Shown: positions 18,027 to 28,994, counted from the stretch's first letter. The stretch is 33,942 nt of DNA from an uncultured Alphaproteobacteria bacterium (GCA_938074435.1 CALJEH010000050.1:1-33942); one strand, 5' to 3'. The notes: generated by a model not told the origin, from the letters alone. Made by a program: numbers and translations.

Positions 18027-18896
18027 ATGGCAGCACATTTTGATAATCGGGATGGTTATATCTGGTTCAATGGAGAGTTAGTTGATTGGCCAGATGTAAA
18101 ATTACATGTTTTAAGTCACGCGTTGCACTACGCTAGTTCTGTATTTGAGGGTGAAAGAGTTTACAATAAAAAAATCTTTAAATTAGAAGAACATACAGAG
18201 CGTTTATTCTATTCAGCTGAGAGAATGGATATGAAAATTCCATATACTCAAGATCAGGTAAATGAAGCTTGTAAACAAATCGTCGATAAAAATTCCATAA
18301 TTGATGGTTATGTGAGGCCAATTGCCTGGAGAGGTGCAGAAATGATGGGAGTATCTGCACAATCAACTAAAATTAATTTAGCAATTGCAGTTTGGGAGTG
18401 GCCATCTTATTTTGATCCTGAACAGAGATTGAAGGGCATTAGGCTAACACTCTCAAAATGGAAGCGACCATCACCTGAAACTATACCTTGTGATACAAAA
18501 GCAGCAGGATTATACATGATATGTACATTATCAAAACATGATGCTGAAAAGCGCGGTTACGCAGACTCACTTATGCTGGATTATGAAAATTATGTTGCTG
18601 AAGCAACTGGAGCTAATGTTTTCTTCATTAAAGATGGTGAAATACATACACCAATACCAGATTGTTTTCTTGATGGCATAACAAGACGAACTGTTATTGA
18701 TATTGCTAAAAAGAGAGGGATTAAGGTAATTGAAAGAAAAATTCTACCAGAAGAAATGTCAGATTTTTCAGAATGTTTCTTGACAGGAACAGCAGTAGAG
18801 GTGACTCCTGTGTCTGAGATTGCGGAATGCAAATTCACACCGGGTGAGATAACAAAAAATCTAATGGAAGACTATTTAAATTTAGTCAAAAATTAG
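18027..18896 (+). CDS. ilvE: Branched-chain amino acid aminotransferase
   Basis: LSHALHYASSVFEGERVY, GYVRPIAWRGAEMMG, YADSLMLDYENYVAEATGANVFFIKDGEIHTP, ECFLTGTAVEVTPVSEI. Confidence 0.94.
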   Translation: MAAHFDNRDGYIWFNGELVDWPDVKLHVLSHALHYASSVFEGERVYNKKIFKLEEHTERLFYSAERMDMKIPYTQDQVNEACKQIVDKNSIIDGYVRPIAWRGAEMMGVSAQSTKINLAIAVWEWPSYFDPEQRLKGIRLTLSKWKRPSPETIPCDTKAAGLYMICTLSKHDAEKRGYADSLMLDYENYVAEATGANVFFIKDGEIHTPIPDCFLDGITRRTVIDIAKKRGIKVIERKILPEEMSDFSECFLTGTAVEVTPVSEIAECKFTPGEITKNLMEDYLNLVKN

Positions 18897-19336
18897 TCTC
18901 CCCAACGTTCCATTTTCTCAATATCATCAACTTTTTGTTCTACCCACATACACTTATCCTTATAAATTTCTTTTTTCCAAAACGGGGCGCTATTCTTTAG
19001 ATAATCCATGATATATTGGGTTGCTTCTTGGCAGTCGGTTCTGTGGTCTGAAGATGTAATTACAAACACGATATTTTCACCAGGTAATAATTCTCCGAAT
19101 CTATGAATGACGGTTAAATTATTGATTTTCCATTTTTTTTTGGCATTTTCAGCGATATTTAAAATCTCTTTTACCGCCATATCTGGATAACAATCAAGAT
19201 TTAAGCTAATCAAGTTTTCTTCAGCTCTAACCTTACCAACAAATAATGATATTGCCGCATCCATTTTTGAAGAATTTTCAAATCTTTCAAGCTCCTTATT
19301 TACATGAAAATCCTCTTCCCTAACATCTATATACAT
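18893..19336 (-). CDS. moaE: Molybdopterin synthase catalytic subunit MoaE
   Basis: AAISLFVGKVRAEE..., LTVIHRFGELLPGENIVFVITSSDHRTDCQEATQYIMDYLKNSAPFWKKEIYKD. Confidence 0.96.
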   Translation of the reverse strand: MYIDVREEDFHVNKELERFENSSKMDAAISLFVGKVRAEENLISLNLDCYPDMAVKEILNIAENAKKKWKINNLTVIHRFGELLPGENIVFVITSSDHRTDCQEATQYIMDYLKNSAPFWKKEIYKDKCMWVEQKVDDIEKMERWGD

Positions 19337-19337
19337 C

Positions 19338-19589
19338 TCATCCTCCTGTCATAGGTGGGAAAAATGCAACTTCATCATTATTAGTTATTTTAGCATTTGA
19401 TCTGCTAAGTTTTTGATTAATCGCAAATTTTATTTGTTTTCTATTTGCAAAGGCAGCTTCATATCTTTCATCCATAGTACACAAAAAATTTATTAATGTA
19501 TTCACGTCGATGACGTGGTCTGGAACTTTTATTTCCTCTTCACGCTTATCAATAATTTCGGCAACCCAGGCAAAATATTTTATTTTCAT
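19338..19589 (-). CDS. moaD: Molybdopterin synthase sulfur carrier subunit MoaD
   Basis: 83 aa ubiquitin-like protein ending ...NNDEVAFFPPMTGG (C-terminal GG). Confidence 0.94.
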   Translation of the reverse strand: MKIKYFAWVAEIIDKREEEIKVPDHVIDVNTLINFLCTMDERYEAAFANRKQIKFAINQKLSRSNAKITNNDEVAFFPPMTGG

Positions 19590-19590
19590 A

Positions 19591-20178
19591 TCAAGTTCTA
19601 CCCTTTATCTTTTTAACAGAAGATTGAATATATAATACTAAAGTAATGATAGTTACTATCGCTGATAACAAAATTAACCAATTTGTGACTTGGGTTATGA
19701 TTGAATTTTCTGTTTCTTGTAGTGATGCAATGAATAGAAATATGAGTGATATAAATTGAATAGTAGTTTTAATTTTAGATAAGCCTATCACATCAATGCT
19801 TATGCTATAATTAGCCATCACTTCTCTCAATGTTATAATAATAATTTCCCTAGCAGCGATGATGTAAATACAAATTAGTGATGTTAAATTTAAGAAAGAT
19901 GAACCCAAAAATAGCATAAACATCAAAATGACAAGAAGTTTATCTGCGATCGGATCTAAGATCTTCCCTAATAGGGATGTTTGATTTAATTTCCTTGCTA
20001 GATATCCATCAATAAAATCTGACAATGATGCATACAAAAAAATAAAGAAAGATAAGAGTCGCAAAATATAAATATCAGATAAATATAGGCCGATTATGAC
20101 AGGGATTGCAACTAACCTGCTCATAGTAATTAAATTTGGGATTGTGTATATATTATTCATACTTTTATCAACTTTCAT
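19591..20178 (-). CDS. pgsA: CDP-diacylglycerol-glycerol-3-phosphate 3-phosphatidyltransferase
   Basis: IPNLITMSRLVAIPVI, SDFIDGYLARKLNQTSLLGKILDPIADKLL CDP-alcohol phosphotransferase motif. Confidence 0.95.
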   Translation of the reverse strand: MKVDKSMNNIYTIPNLITMSRLVAIPVIIGLYLSDIYILRLLSFFIFLYASLSDFIDGYLARKLNQTSLLGKILDPIADKLLVILMFMLFLGSSFLNLTSLICIYIIAAREIIIITLREVMANYSISIDVIGLSKIKTTIQFISLIFLFIASLQETENSIITQVTNWLILLSAIVTIITLVLYIQSSVKKIKGRT

Positions 20179-22021
20179 GGAATGATTGGTATATATCCAT
20201 TGCTAATTTTTCACTAATGCCAGGGACTTTCATTATATCATCTACATTTGCGTCCTGTATAGACTTCATACTTCCAAAATATTTCATTAATTGATTTTTT
20301 CTTTTAATACCAATACCTTCAAGGTCATCAAGTTTTGAATATTTTAGTGCTCTATTTCTCCGAATTCTGTGACTTCCTATTGCGAATCTGTGCGCTTCAT
20401 CTCTCATCCGTTGTAAGAAGAAGAAGATAGGATCGTTTGTATCAAGAATTATTATTCCATTTTCTACGGTATGTATTTTTTCATTCCCATGCTTTCTCTT
20501 TTTATCTTTTGAGATACTTATCAATTGAACCTGGTTGAGATTAAATTCATTTAGGATATCCTTTGCTATATTTAATTGACCTGTCCCACCATCAATAATT
20601 ATTAAGTCTGGAGAATTTTCATACGCGACCTTATTTTCTATTTTAGAAAATCTTCTGGTGAGGACTTCTTTCATCATACCATAATCATCACCAGGTTTAA
20701 TTTCTTCTGATCTAATATTAAATTTTCTATAACTTTTATTTTCGAATCCATCCTCTCCAACCACAACCATGGCCCCAACAGGATGGCTACCTTGAATGTG
20801 GCTGTTATCATAAATTTCAATTCTCTTTGGAATTTTATTTAATAAAAGTTTGTTTGCTAAACCATCCAAAAGTACTTTGTGGTTATCTATTTGATTTAAT
20901 TTTCTATTAAGAGCTTGTTCGCAATTTATAAGAGCTTTTTGGATGAGTTTATATTTTTCTCCCATCTTAGGGATTTGAATGTAAATCTTTTTTTTATTCT
21001 TTTCACATAAAGCGTATTCTAGTAACTTTTTACTAGGTATTTCATGGGAAATAATAATATCCTTTGGACAGGGATGAGTAGTGTAAAATTGAGCTAGAAA
21101 TGAATCCAAAATCTCTTCATTAGTATCTAGTTTATTATTGATAGGGAAATATTCTCTATTACCCCAATTTTGTCCTGCTCTAATAAAAAATACTTGCACA
21201 CATACCAAATTATCTAACTTCATTATAGCAAAAATATCTGCATCATTAATACTTGTGTTATGTATAGTTTGTTGTGATTGAATTTTATTAATTGTTTCAA
21301 GACGATCTCTTAACTTTGCTGCATTTTCATAATTTAATTTTGAAGACTCTTCCTGCATTGCAGAATATATTTTATCTTTTATGGTGCTTGCTTTACCCTT
21401 CATGAATAGATCTAAGTCATCAAGAAGAGAATTGTAATCTTTTTTTGAAATCTCATCAGTGCAGGGTGCAGAACATTTATTTATTTGATATAAAAGACAA
21501 GGGCGTGATCTATTCTCAAAAACACTATCTGAACATGTTCTTAGCAAAAAAGCTTTTTGTAAAATATCAATTGTCCTATTCACAGCACCCGCAGAAGCAA
21601 AGGGACCATAATATTGTCCATTAATTTTTTTTTCGCCTCTATATTTCATTAATCTAGGATAGGGATGTTGACTGTTAATTAGGATATGGGCGAAAGATTT
21701 ATCATCTCGCATTGCGATATTATATTTAGGTTTATTTTTTTTTATAAGATTTGCTTCTAACAGTAGAGCTTCAGCTTCAGAAACAGTTATTATGAATTCC
21801 ATAGCTTTTGTCTCTGAAATCATTTTTTTTATTCTGTTTGAGTGATTATTGGGGTTTGTGTAGCTTTTGACTCTATTTGATAAGTTTTTTGCTTTTCCAA
21901 TGTAAAGAATCTTTTGATTTGCATCTAACATTCTATACACACCAGGTTTTTTAGAGAGAGTCTCTGTGTATTTTTTTATAATTTTTGCTCCAGCTTGGAG
22001 ATTTGTTAACTGTGAAACCAT
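20168..22021 (-). CDS. uvrC: Excinuclease ABC subunit C
   Basis: GVYRMLDANQKILYIGKAKNLSNRVKSY GIY-YIG domain; RPCLLYQINKCSAPC; IEIYDNSHIQGSHPVGAMVV; C-terminal HhH. Confidence 0.98.
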   Translation of the reverse strand: MVSQLTNLQAGAKIIKKYTETLSKKPGVYRMLDANQKILYIGKAKNLSNRVKSYTNPNNHSNRIKKMISETKAMEFIITVSEAEALLLEANLIKKNKPKYNIAMRDDKSFAHILINSQHPYPRLMKYRGEKKINGQYYGPFASAGAVNRTIDILQKAFLLRTCSDSVFENRSRPCLLYQINKCSAPCTDEISKKDYNSLLDDLDLFMKGKASTIKDKIYSAMQEESSKLNYENAAKLRDRLETINKIQSQQTIHNTSINDADIFAIMKLDNLVCVQVFFIRAGQNWGNREYFPINNKLDTNEEILDSFLAQFYTTHPCPKDIIISHEIPSKKLLEYALCEKNKKKIYIQIPKMGEKYKLIQKALINCEQALNRKLNQIDNHKVLLDGLANKLLLNKIPKRIEIYDNSHIQGSHPVGAMVVVGEDGFENKSYRKFNIRSEEIKPGDDYGMMKEVLTRRFSKIENKVAYENSPDLIIIDGGTGQLNIAKDILNEFNLNQVQLISISKDKKRKHGNEKIHTVENGIIILDTNDPIFFFLQRMRDEAHRFAIGSHRIRRNRALKYSKLDDLEGIGIKRKNQLMKYFGSMKSIQDANVDDIMKVPGISEKLAMDIYQSFHES

Positions 22022-22026
22022 AGAAA

Positions 22027-22791
22027 CTAATCAACTTTCACTTCGATGTAATCTGGTGTTTTCCATGATAAATGTTGGCCGGAGTCTATTGCAATTATTT
22101 GTCCTGTAACTGATCTTGTTGAAAGTATAAATTTGATAGCATTGGAGATATCTTTTATATCAGGTTTTTTTTGTAGGGGGGTGTTATTAGCTTCTTCTGC
22201 AAAGTCATCATCTGATTGGTCGTGGTTTGCTAATATAGGTCCTGGTGCTACTGCATTCACTCTAATAAGAGGACTAAATTCTTGAGCCATCATTTGAGTT
22301 GCGCCCCATAACGCAAACTTACTGATAGAATAACTGAAATAAGATGGGTTCATTCTCAGAACTCTTTGATCAATTATATTTATGATATTCTTGTCTATTT
22401 CATTATTGTTTTCGTTTGTTTGGGCAATATGCTTGGAGATCAACAGGGGAGCTAAAAGATTAGTATTGATATGATTGTTAAACCTATCATTAGAAAAATC
22501 TCTTGCACTATCAAATTCAAAAATAGACGCACAATTTATCAATGTATCAAGTTCTCCATTACAATCTTTATCAATCTGATCAATCATTTGCATGATTTGA
22601 TTTGAATTAGAGAGATCTGCTTTATATATTTGTGTATTAACTTTCTTCTTAATTAGAGAATCTCTGAGTTTTTGAGCTTCTTCAATTGAATTGTTGTAGT
22701 GGATTAGTATTCGATTATTCTCTTCTGCTAAAGAATTGACTATTGATTTACCAATTCTTTTTGCGCCACCAGTCACTAAAATAGTTTTCAT
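22027..22791 (-). CDS. SDR-family oxidoreductase, pteridine reductase/FolM-like
   Basis: ILVTGGAKRIGKSIV (TGx3RxG), YFSYSISKFALWGATQMMAQEFSPLIRVNAVAPGPIL. Confidence 0.8.
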   Translation of the reverse strand: MKTILVTGGAKRIGKSIVNSLAEENNRILIHYNNSIEEAQKLRDSLIKKKVNTQIYKADLSNSNQIMQMIDQIDKDCNGELDTLINCASIFEFDSARDFSNDRFNNHINTNLLAPLLISKHIAQTNENNNEIDKNIINIIDQRVLRMNPSYFSYSISKFALWGATQMMAQEFSPLIRVNAVAPGPILANHDQSDDDFAEEANNTPLQKKPDIKDISNAIKFILSTRSVTGQIIAIDSGQHLSWKTPDYIEVKVD

Positions 22792-22812
22792 TATTATCCT
22801 TTAATTTTAATT

Positions 22813-24831
22813 CTATTTAACTAATTCATCAATTAGTAGGTTATTATTACTGATTTTTTTAATTTCATCTCTAATTTTTGCTGCCTTTTCAAATTCTAAA
22901 TCCGACGCAGCTTCTACCATTTCTTTTCTTAATCTATCTAGTTTCTTCTCTAAACTTTCACTATCATTAGCAATCTCAGAATTTATCGAAATATCATAGT
23001 AATCTTTTTCATAGATGGAGTAATCAAGATCATTAATATTACTTTTTATGGTTTCGGGTGTGATGTTGTTATCGTGATTGTATTTTCTTTGTTTTCCCCT
23101 TCTTCTTTCTGTTTCATATAATGCTCGTGAAATAGAATTTGTAATTTTATCTGCGTATAGTATAACTCTGCCATTAACATTTCTAGCAGCACGACCTATT
23201 GTTTGTGTAAGGGATGTCTCAGATCTCAGAAAACCCTCTTTATCTGCGTCGAGTATTGCAACTAATGAGCATTCAGGAATATCTAATCCCTCTCGCAATA
23301 GATTTATTCCAATTAGAACATCAAATACACCTTTTCTCAAATCACGTATTATTTCAATTCTCTCAATTGTATCAATATCTGAGTGAAGATATCTAACCTT
23401 TATACCTTTTTCATGGATATATTCAGTAAGATCCTCAGCCATTTTTTTTGTTAAAACTGTTATTAATACTCTCTGATTATTTTTGCTAACTAACTCAATT
23501 TCACCAATTATATCTTCAACTTGATTCTTAACTGGTCTAATTTCTGTAATCGGATCGATCAAACCTGTTGGACGGATGATTTGTTCAGTAAACTTTCCAT
23601 CTGTTTGACCGAGCTCCCATTTTCCTGGAGTAGCTGAGACATAAATTGTTTGCGAGCGCATAAAATTCCACTCATTAAAATTCAATGGTCTATTATCCTT
23701 GCAAGAGGGTAGCCTGAAACCATATTCAGATAGATTTTGTTTTCTGCTCAAATCACCTTTGTACATAGCACCTAGTTGCGGAATTGTTACATGGCTTTCA
23801 TCAATAAATACGATGGCATTTTCAGGCATATATTCAAATAAAGTTGGCGGTGGTTGACCCTCTTGTCTTCCCGATAGATATCTAGAGTAATTTTCAATAC
23901 CGGCACATGTACCTGTTGTATTTATCATCTCAAGATCAAAAATAGTTCTTTGCTCTAGTCGTTGAGCCTCGAGTAATTTATTTTCTTTATTGAAAAACTC
24001 AAGTCGGTTTTTTAGGTCAATTTTAATCTGTTTTATAGCTGTATCTAGAGTTGGTTTTGGTGTTATGTAGTGTGAATTTGCAAAGATAGTTATTTCTTCA
24101 ATATCCTGAAATACTTCACCGGTTAAGGGGTCAAATTCACTAATTGATTCAATTTCATTCCCAAAGAATGAAATCCTCCATGCTCGGTCATCAAAATGGG
24201 CAGGAAATATTTCAAGGATATCTCCTTTAACTCTAAATGTTCCTCTAAAAAAATTTAAATCATTTCTTTTATATTGGAGTTCTACGAGCCTACTAATCAA
24301 TCCTCTCAGATCAATATTTCTATTTACTTGTATTTTTTCTGTCATTTCAGCGTAAACATCAAGCGGACCAATACCATATATACAAGATACAGATGCAACA
24401 ATTATAATATCATCTTTTTCGATGAGCGATCTTGTTGCAGAATGTCTCATTTTGTCAATTTGTTCATTGATGGAGGCATCTTTTTCTATATATGTGTCTG
24501 TTCTCGCTACATAAGCTTCTGGTTGATAATAGTCATAATATGAGACAAAATATTCAACTGAATTTTCAGGGAAGAATGATTTAAATTCACCATATAACTG
24601 AGCTGCAAGAGTCTTATTAGGTGCTAGTATTATTGCTGGTCGTTGAGAGTTTTCTATGATTTTAGCCATCGTATAGGTCTTTCCAGATCCAGTAACACCC
24701 AATAAAACCTGATCTCGTTTACCTTCATTCAAGCCATCCACGAGTGAATTTATTGCGTGAGGCTGATCACCTGATGGTTGAAATTTTGAATGAATCTGAA
24801 ATTTATTTTTTATTGGACTAATAGACATCAA
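22813..24831 (-). CDS. uvrB: Excinuclease ABC subunit B
   Basis: VLLGVTGSGKTYTMAKII, VSYYDYYQPEAYVARTDTYIEKD, DESHVTIPQLGAMYKGD, QTIGRAARNVNG, C-terminal UVR domain. Confidence 0.98.
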   Translation of the reverse strand: MMSISPIKNKFQIHSKFQPSGDQPHAINSLVDGLNEGKRDQVLLGVTGSGKTYTMAKIIENSQRPAIILAPNKTLAAQLYGEFKSFFPENSVEYFVSYYDYYQPEAYVARTDTYIEKDASINEQIDKMRHSATRSLIEKDDIIIVASVSCIYGIGPLDVYAEMTEKIQVNRNIDLRGLISRLVELQYKRNDLNFFRGTFRVKGDILEIFPAHFDDRAWRISFFGNEIESISEFDPLTGEVFQDIEEITIFANSHYITPKPTLDTAIKQIKIDLKNRLEFFNKENKLLEAQRLEQRTIFDLEMINTTGTCAGIENYSRYLSGRQEGQPPPTLFEYMPENAIVFIDESHVTIPQLGAMYKGDLSRKQNLSEYGFRLPSCKDNRPLNFNEWNFMRSQTIYVSATPGKWELGQTDGKFTEQIIRPTGLIDPITEIRPVKNQVEDIIGEIELVSKNNQRVLITVLTKKMAEDLTEYIHEKGIKVRYLHSDIDTIERIEIIRDLRKGVFDVLIGINLLREGLDIPECSLVAILDADKEGFLRSETSLTQTIGRAARNVNGRVILYADKITNSISRALYETERRRGKQRKYNHDNNITPETIKSNINDLDYSIYEKDYYDISINSEIANDSESLEKKLDRLRKEMVEAASDLEFEKAAKIRDEIKKISNNNLLIDELVK

Positions 24832-24980
24832 TGAAAACTCATGAATTTAATTTGCTTGTATTAACTATATCTAATATAGGTAGTATTGATGAATTATAAA
24901 CTATATTTTTTTCTTACAAATAATGAATATTTATGATAATTGAATGAATTGTCGGTACTTCAAACGGGAGAATCACGAAA

Positions 24981-25286
24981 ATGATTATTGTAATGGGAGA
25001 ATTTCGTCTTAAACCGGAATACCTTAATGACCTCCGCCCAGAAATAGAACACATGGTGAAAATGAGTAACTCCGAAAGTGGTTGTATTTATTTTCAGTTC
25101 TCTGAAGCTCTTGATGATCCTGGACTGATGCGTCTTTCTGAAAAATGGAAATCAATGGAAGATCTCGAAATTCATTTTCAGTCGACTCACTTCAAGAGAT
25201 GGAGAGAAGCTATTAGTAAAAATGGTGGAGCGACGGATAGAGATGTTGCTGCATATGAGGTAACTTTAGAAAAGGATTTATCATAA
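24981..25286 (+). CDS. Antibiotic biosynthesis monooxygenase (ABM) / quinol monooxygenase-like protein
   Basis: MIIVMGEFRLKPEYLNDLRPEIEHMVKMSNSESGCIYFQFSEALDDPGLMRLSEKWKSMEDLEIHFQSTHFKRW: ABM dimeric alpha/beta barrel pattern. Confidence 0.85.
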   Translation: MIIVMGEFRLKPEYLNDLRPEIEHMVKMSNSESGCIYFQFSEALDDPGLMRLSEKWKSMEDLEIHFQSTHFKRWREAISKNGGATDRDVAAYEVTLEKDLS

Positions 25287-26493
<1,207 letters not shown>

Positions 26494-26495
<2 letters not shown>

Positions 26496-26526
26496 AAAAA
26501 ACTGAACTCAAGTGAGCTCAGTTTTT
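26494..26526. terminator. Likely bidirectional intrinsic terminator between convergent aspC and lysR
   Basis: AAAAAAACTGAACTCA-AG-TGAGCTCAGTTTTT: 10-bp stem with one internal mismatch (A.C on + RNA, G.U on - RNA), A-tract on one side and T-tract on the other. Confidence 0.75.
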
Positions 26527-26632
26527 AATATTGGGTATGTATTTGTATATGTAATTAGGGAGGTTCATATACTTTGTATTCAATATTTATACAAAAAATA
26601 GTTATGCAATTCTACTATTAATATTGCAGATC

Positions 26633-26656
26633 TAGCATGCAATGTTTGCAATGCTA
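26633..26656. other. Stem-loop in aspC/lysR convergent intergenic region
   Basis: TAGCATGCAA-TGT-TTGCAATGCTA, one bulged base; no adjoining T-tract on either strand. Confidence 0.5.
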
Positions 26657-26663
26657 ATTAACA

Positions 26664-27545
26664 CTAAAATTTCCATTCTTTCCCTTTTTCTATAATAAAC
26701 TCTCTAAATACTGCTATTCTTTTAGAGTTTTTTCTCTCTTCAGCATAGGTCAGGTATGTATCTATTTCTGGTAATTTTTCATTGAAAACTATCTGTATTA
26801 GATTGTCATCATCACTAACAAGATAATCTGGCAGCAACACAATTCCAATTCCTGCTGATGCAGCTCTTAGTAGCGCATTAATATTTGCAATTCTAACGAT
26901 AGGTTTTATTTTGTATTCTCTCGTTATTTTTTCTAGCCAATTAATTTCTTTCAGGTATTCTGGTGCTTTACCGTAAGTTATTATCTTATGCGATTTTAGA
27001 TCTCCTACCTTGTTGGGAGTTCCATTTTCTTCTAAATATTCCGGCGATGCAAATAAATGAAAATGAACTGTAAAGAGCCTCCTTTGAATCAAATCTAATT
27101 TTTGAGGTTTATGAAACCTTATCGCAATATCAGCTTCTCTCATGCCTATATCTAATTCAGCGTCAGTTAGCCTTAATTCTAGATTAATTTCTGGATATTG
27201 TGATGTGAAGTCACCGAGGCGAGGGGATAACCAATTTGCTCCTAATCCAACAGTTGTTGTTACAGAAAGATCACCTGATGGCCTCTCTTTGCTGTCTGTT
27301 AATTCGAATTCTGCTTCTTTTATAATGTTAATAATTGTTCTGGTTCTCTTATATAGCAATTCACCTTGTTCCGTTAAGATAAGTCCTCTTGGGTGTCTAT
27401 GAAATAGTGGTATACCAATCTCGTATTCAAGATTTGAAATTTGTCTGCTTATTGCTGATTGGCTTGTATTTAAATCCTCACTTGCATGAGAAAAACTTCC
27501 AGCATCAGCTACGATATGAAAGATTCTTAGCCTGTCCCAGTCCAT
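26664..27545 (-). CDS. LysR-family transcriptional regulator (VtlR/LsrB-like)
   Basis: MDWDRLRIFHIVADAGSFSHASEDLNTSQSAISRQISNLEYEIGIPLFHRHPRGLILTEQGELL HTH; TAATG coupling to trxB. Confidence 0.88.
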   Translation of the reverse strand: MDWDRLRIFHIVADAGSFSHASEDLNTSQSAISRQISNLEYEIGIPLFHRHPRGLILTEQGELLYKRTRTIINIIKEAEFELTDSKERPSGDLSVTTTVGLGANWLSPRLGDFTSQYPEINLELRLTDAELDIGMREADIAIRFHKPQKLDLIQRRLFTVHFHLFASPEYLEENGTPNKVGDLKSHKIITYGKAPEYLKEINWLEKITREYKIKPIVRIANINALLRAASAGIGIVLLPDYLVSDDDNLIQIVFNEKLPEIDTYLTYAEERKNSKRIAVFREFIIEKGKEWKF

Positions 27546-28483
27546 TATTCTTTATTTGCAAGATAATTCTCTGCATCTAGTGCTGCCATACATCCCATCC
27601 CCGCTGCTGTTACTGCTTGTCTATACTTATCATCTGTGACATCACCTGCAGCAAATACACCCTTTCTAGATGTTTTTGTTGTTCCAGGTGTTGTAAGAAT
27701 GTAGCCATTTTTCATTTCCAATGAACTCTTAAACAGTTCAGTAGATGGTTTATGTCCTATTGCAATAAAAACACCGTCAGTTTCAAGTTTGGTAACTTTT
27801 TCTGTTTCGACATTTAATAAGCTTACGCCATTAACAGAATTAGGGTTATCTGTTCCGATAATTTCATCTATAACTGAGTTCCAAATGATTTTAATTTTAG
27901 GGTTCTGAATTAGTCGTTCTTCAAGAATTTTTTCACATCTTAATTCATTTCTTCTGTGAACTAATGTTACATTACTAGCAAAATTTGTTAGGAACAGAGC
28001 TTCCTCTACAGCTGTATTTCCTCCACCAACAACGATAACTGATTTATCTCTGTAGAAAAATCCATCGCAAGTTGCACATGCTGATACTCCAAAACCTTTA
28101 TATTTTTCCTCTGATTTAATGCCAAGCCACTTTGCTTGTGCACCTGTGCAAATTATTAATGAGTCAGATAAATATTGTGTTTTAGAGTCACCAGTCAATC
28201 TAAAAGGGTATTCATCAAGGTTACACTCGTTTATGTGATCACTAATTATCTCAACGCCAGTACTTAAAGCTTGAGATTTCATTTGCTCCATTAGCCAAGG
28301 ACCTTGAATAATTTCTGAAAAACCTGGGTAGTTTTCTACATCAGTAGTGATTGTTAATTGCCCCCCCGGTTGTATTCCCTCAATTAAAATTGGCTGTAGC
28401 ATTGCTCGAGATGCATAAATTGCCGCGGTATACCCTGCCGGGCCAGATCCAACAATTAATACTTTTGTTTTTTTTTCATTCAT
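27545..28483 (-). CDS. trxB: Thioredoxin-disulfide reductase
   Basis: VLIVGSGPAGYTAAIYASRA, GVSACATCDGFFYRDKSVIVVGGGNTAVEEALFL, FAAGDVTDDKYRQAVTAAGMGCMAALD. Confidence 0.97.
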   Translation of the reverse strand: MNEKKTKVLIVGSGPAGYTAAIYASRAMLQPILIEGIQPGGQLTITTDVENYPGFSEIIQGPWLMEQMKSQALSTGVEIISDHINECNLDEYPFRLTGDSKTQYLSDSLIICTGAQAKWLGIKSEEKYKGFGVSACATCDGFFYRDKSVIVVGGGNTAVEEALFLTNFASNVTLVHRRNELRCEKILEERLIQNPKIKIIWNSVIDEIIGTDNPNSVNGVSLLNVETEKVTKLETDGVFIAIGHKPSTELFKSSLEMKNGYILTTPGTTKTSRKGVFAAGDVTDDKYRQAVTAAGMGCMAALDAENYLANKE

Positions 28484-28512
28484 GCAATTAATTTCATGTT
28501 AATTTAAAATAG

Positions 28513-28989
28513 TTATTTTGGAAATGCTATTTGGATTATTTCATAGCTCTTTCCACCACCTGGTGTAGCCACTTCTACGCTATCACCGATTGATTTACCA
28601 ATTAACGCACGCGCAATTGGTGAGCTAATTGAAATTAGTCCTTTTGTGATATCGGATTCAAATTCACCAACAATTTGATACTTTGACTCTTTTTCAGTGT
28701 CTTCGTCAACGAGTGTAACAATTGCACCAAATTTAATAATATTACCAGATAATTTTGATATATCTATTACATCAGCTCTCGATAGCTTATCTTCAAGATC
28801 GCTTATTTTTGCTTCATTCATTGCTTGTTGTTCTTTTGCAGCATGATATTCAGCATTTTCAGATAGATCACCATGCTTTCTTGCTTCAGCTATGGCAGAT
28901 ATGATTGTAGGTCTTTCAATACTTTTTAGTCGTTTAATTTCATTCTGAAGCGCTTCATGTCCAATAATTGTCATTGGTATTTTTTCCAT
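28513..28989 (-). CDS. greA: Transcription elongation factor GreA
   Basis: [34 protein letters not shown] and C-terminal [25 protein letters not shown]. Confidence 0.97.
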   Translation of the reverse strand: MEKIPMTIIGHEALQNEIKRLKSIERPTIISAIAEARKHGDLSENAEYHAAKEQQAMNEAKISDLEDKLSRADVIDISKLSGNIIKFGAIVTLVDEDTEKESKYQIVGEFESDITKGLISISSPIARALIGKSIGDSVEVATPGGGKSYEIIQIAFPK

Positions 28990-28994
28990 AGATT

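Noticed and set aside
27545-28483. CATCDG dithiol motif as possible novel redox protein
   Set aside because: This is the canonical active site of thioredoxin reductase; whole protein matches TrxB.
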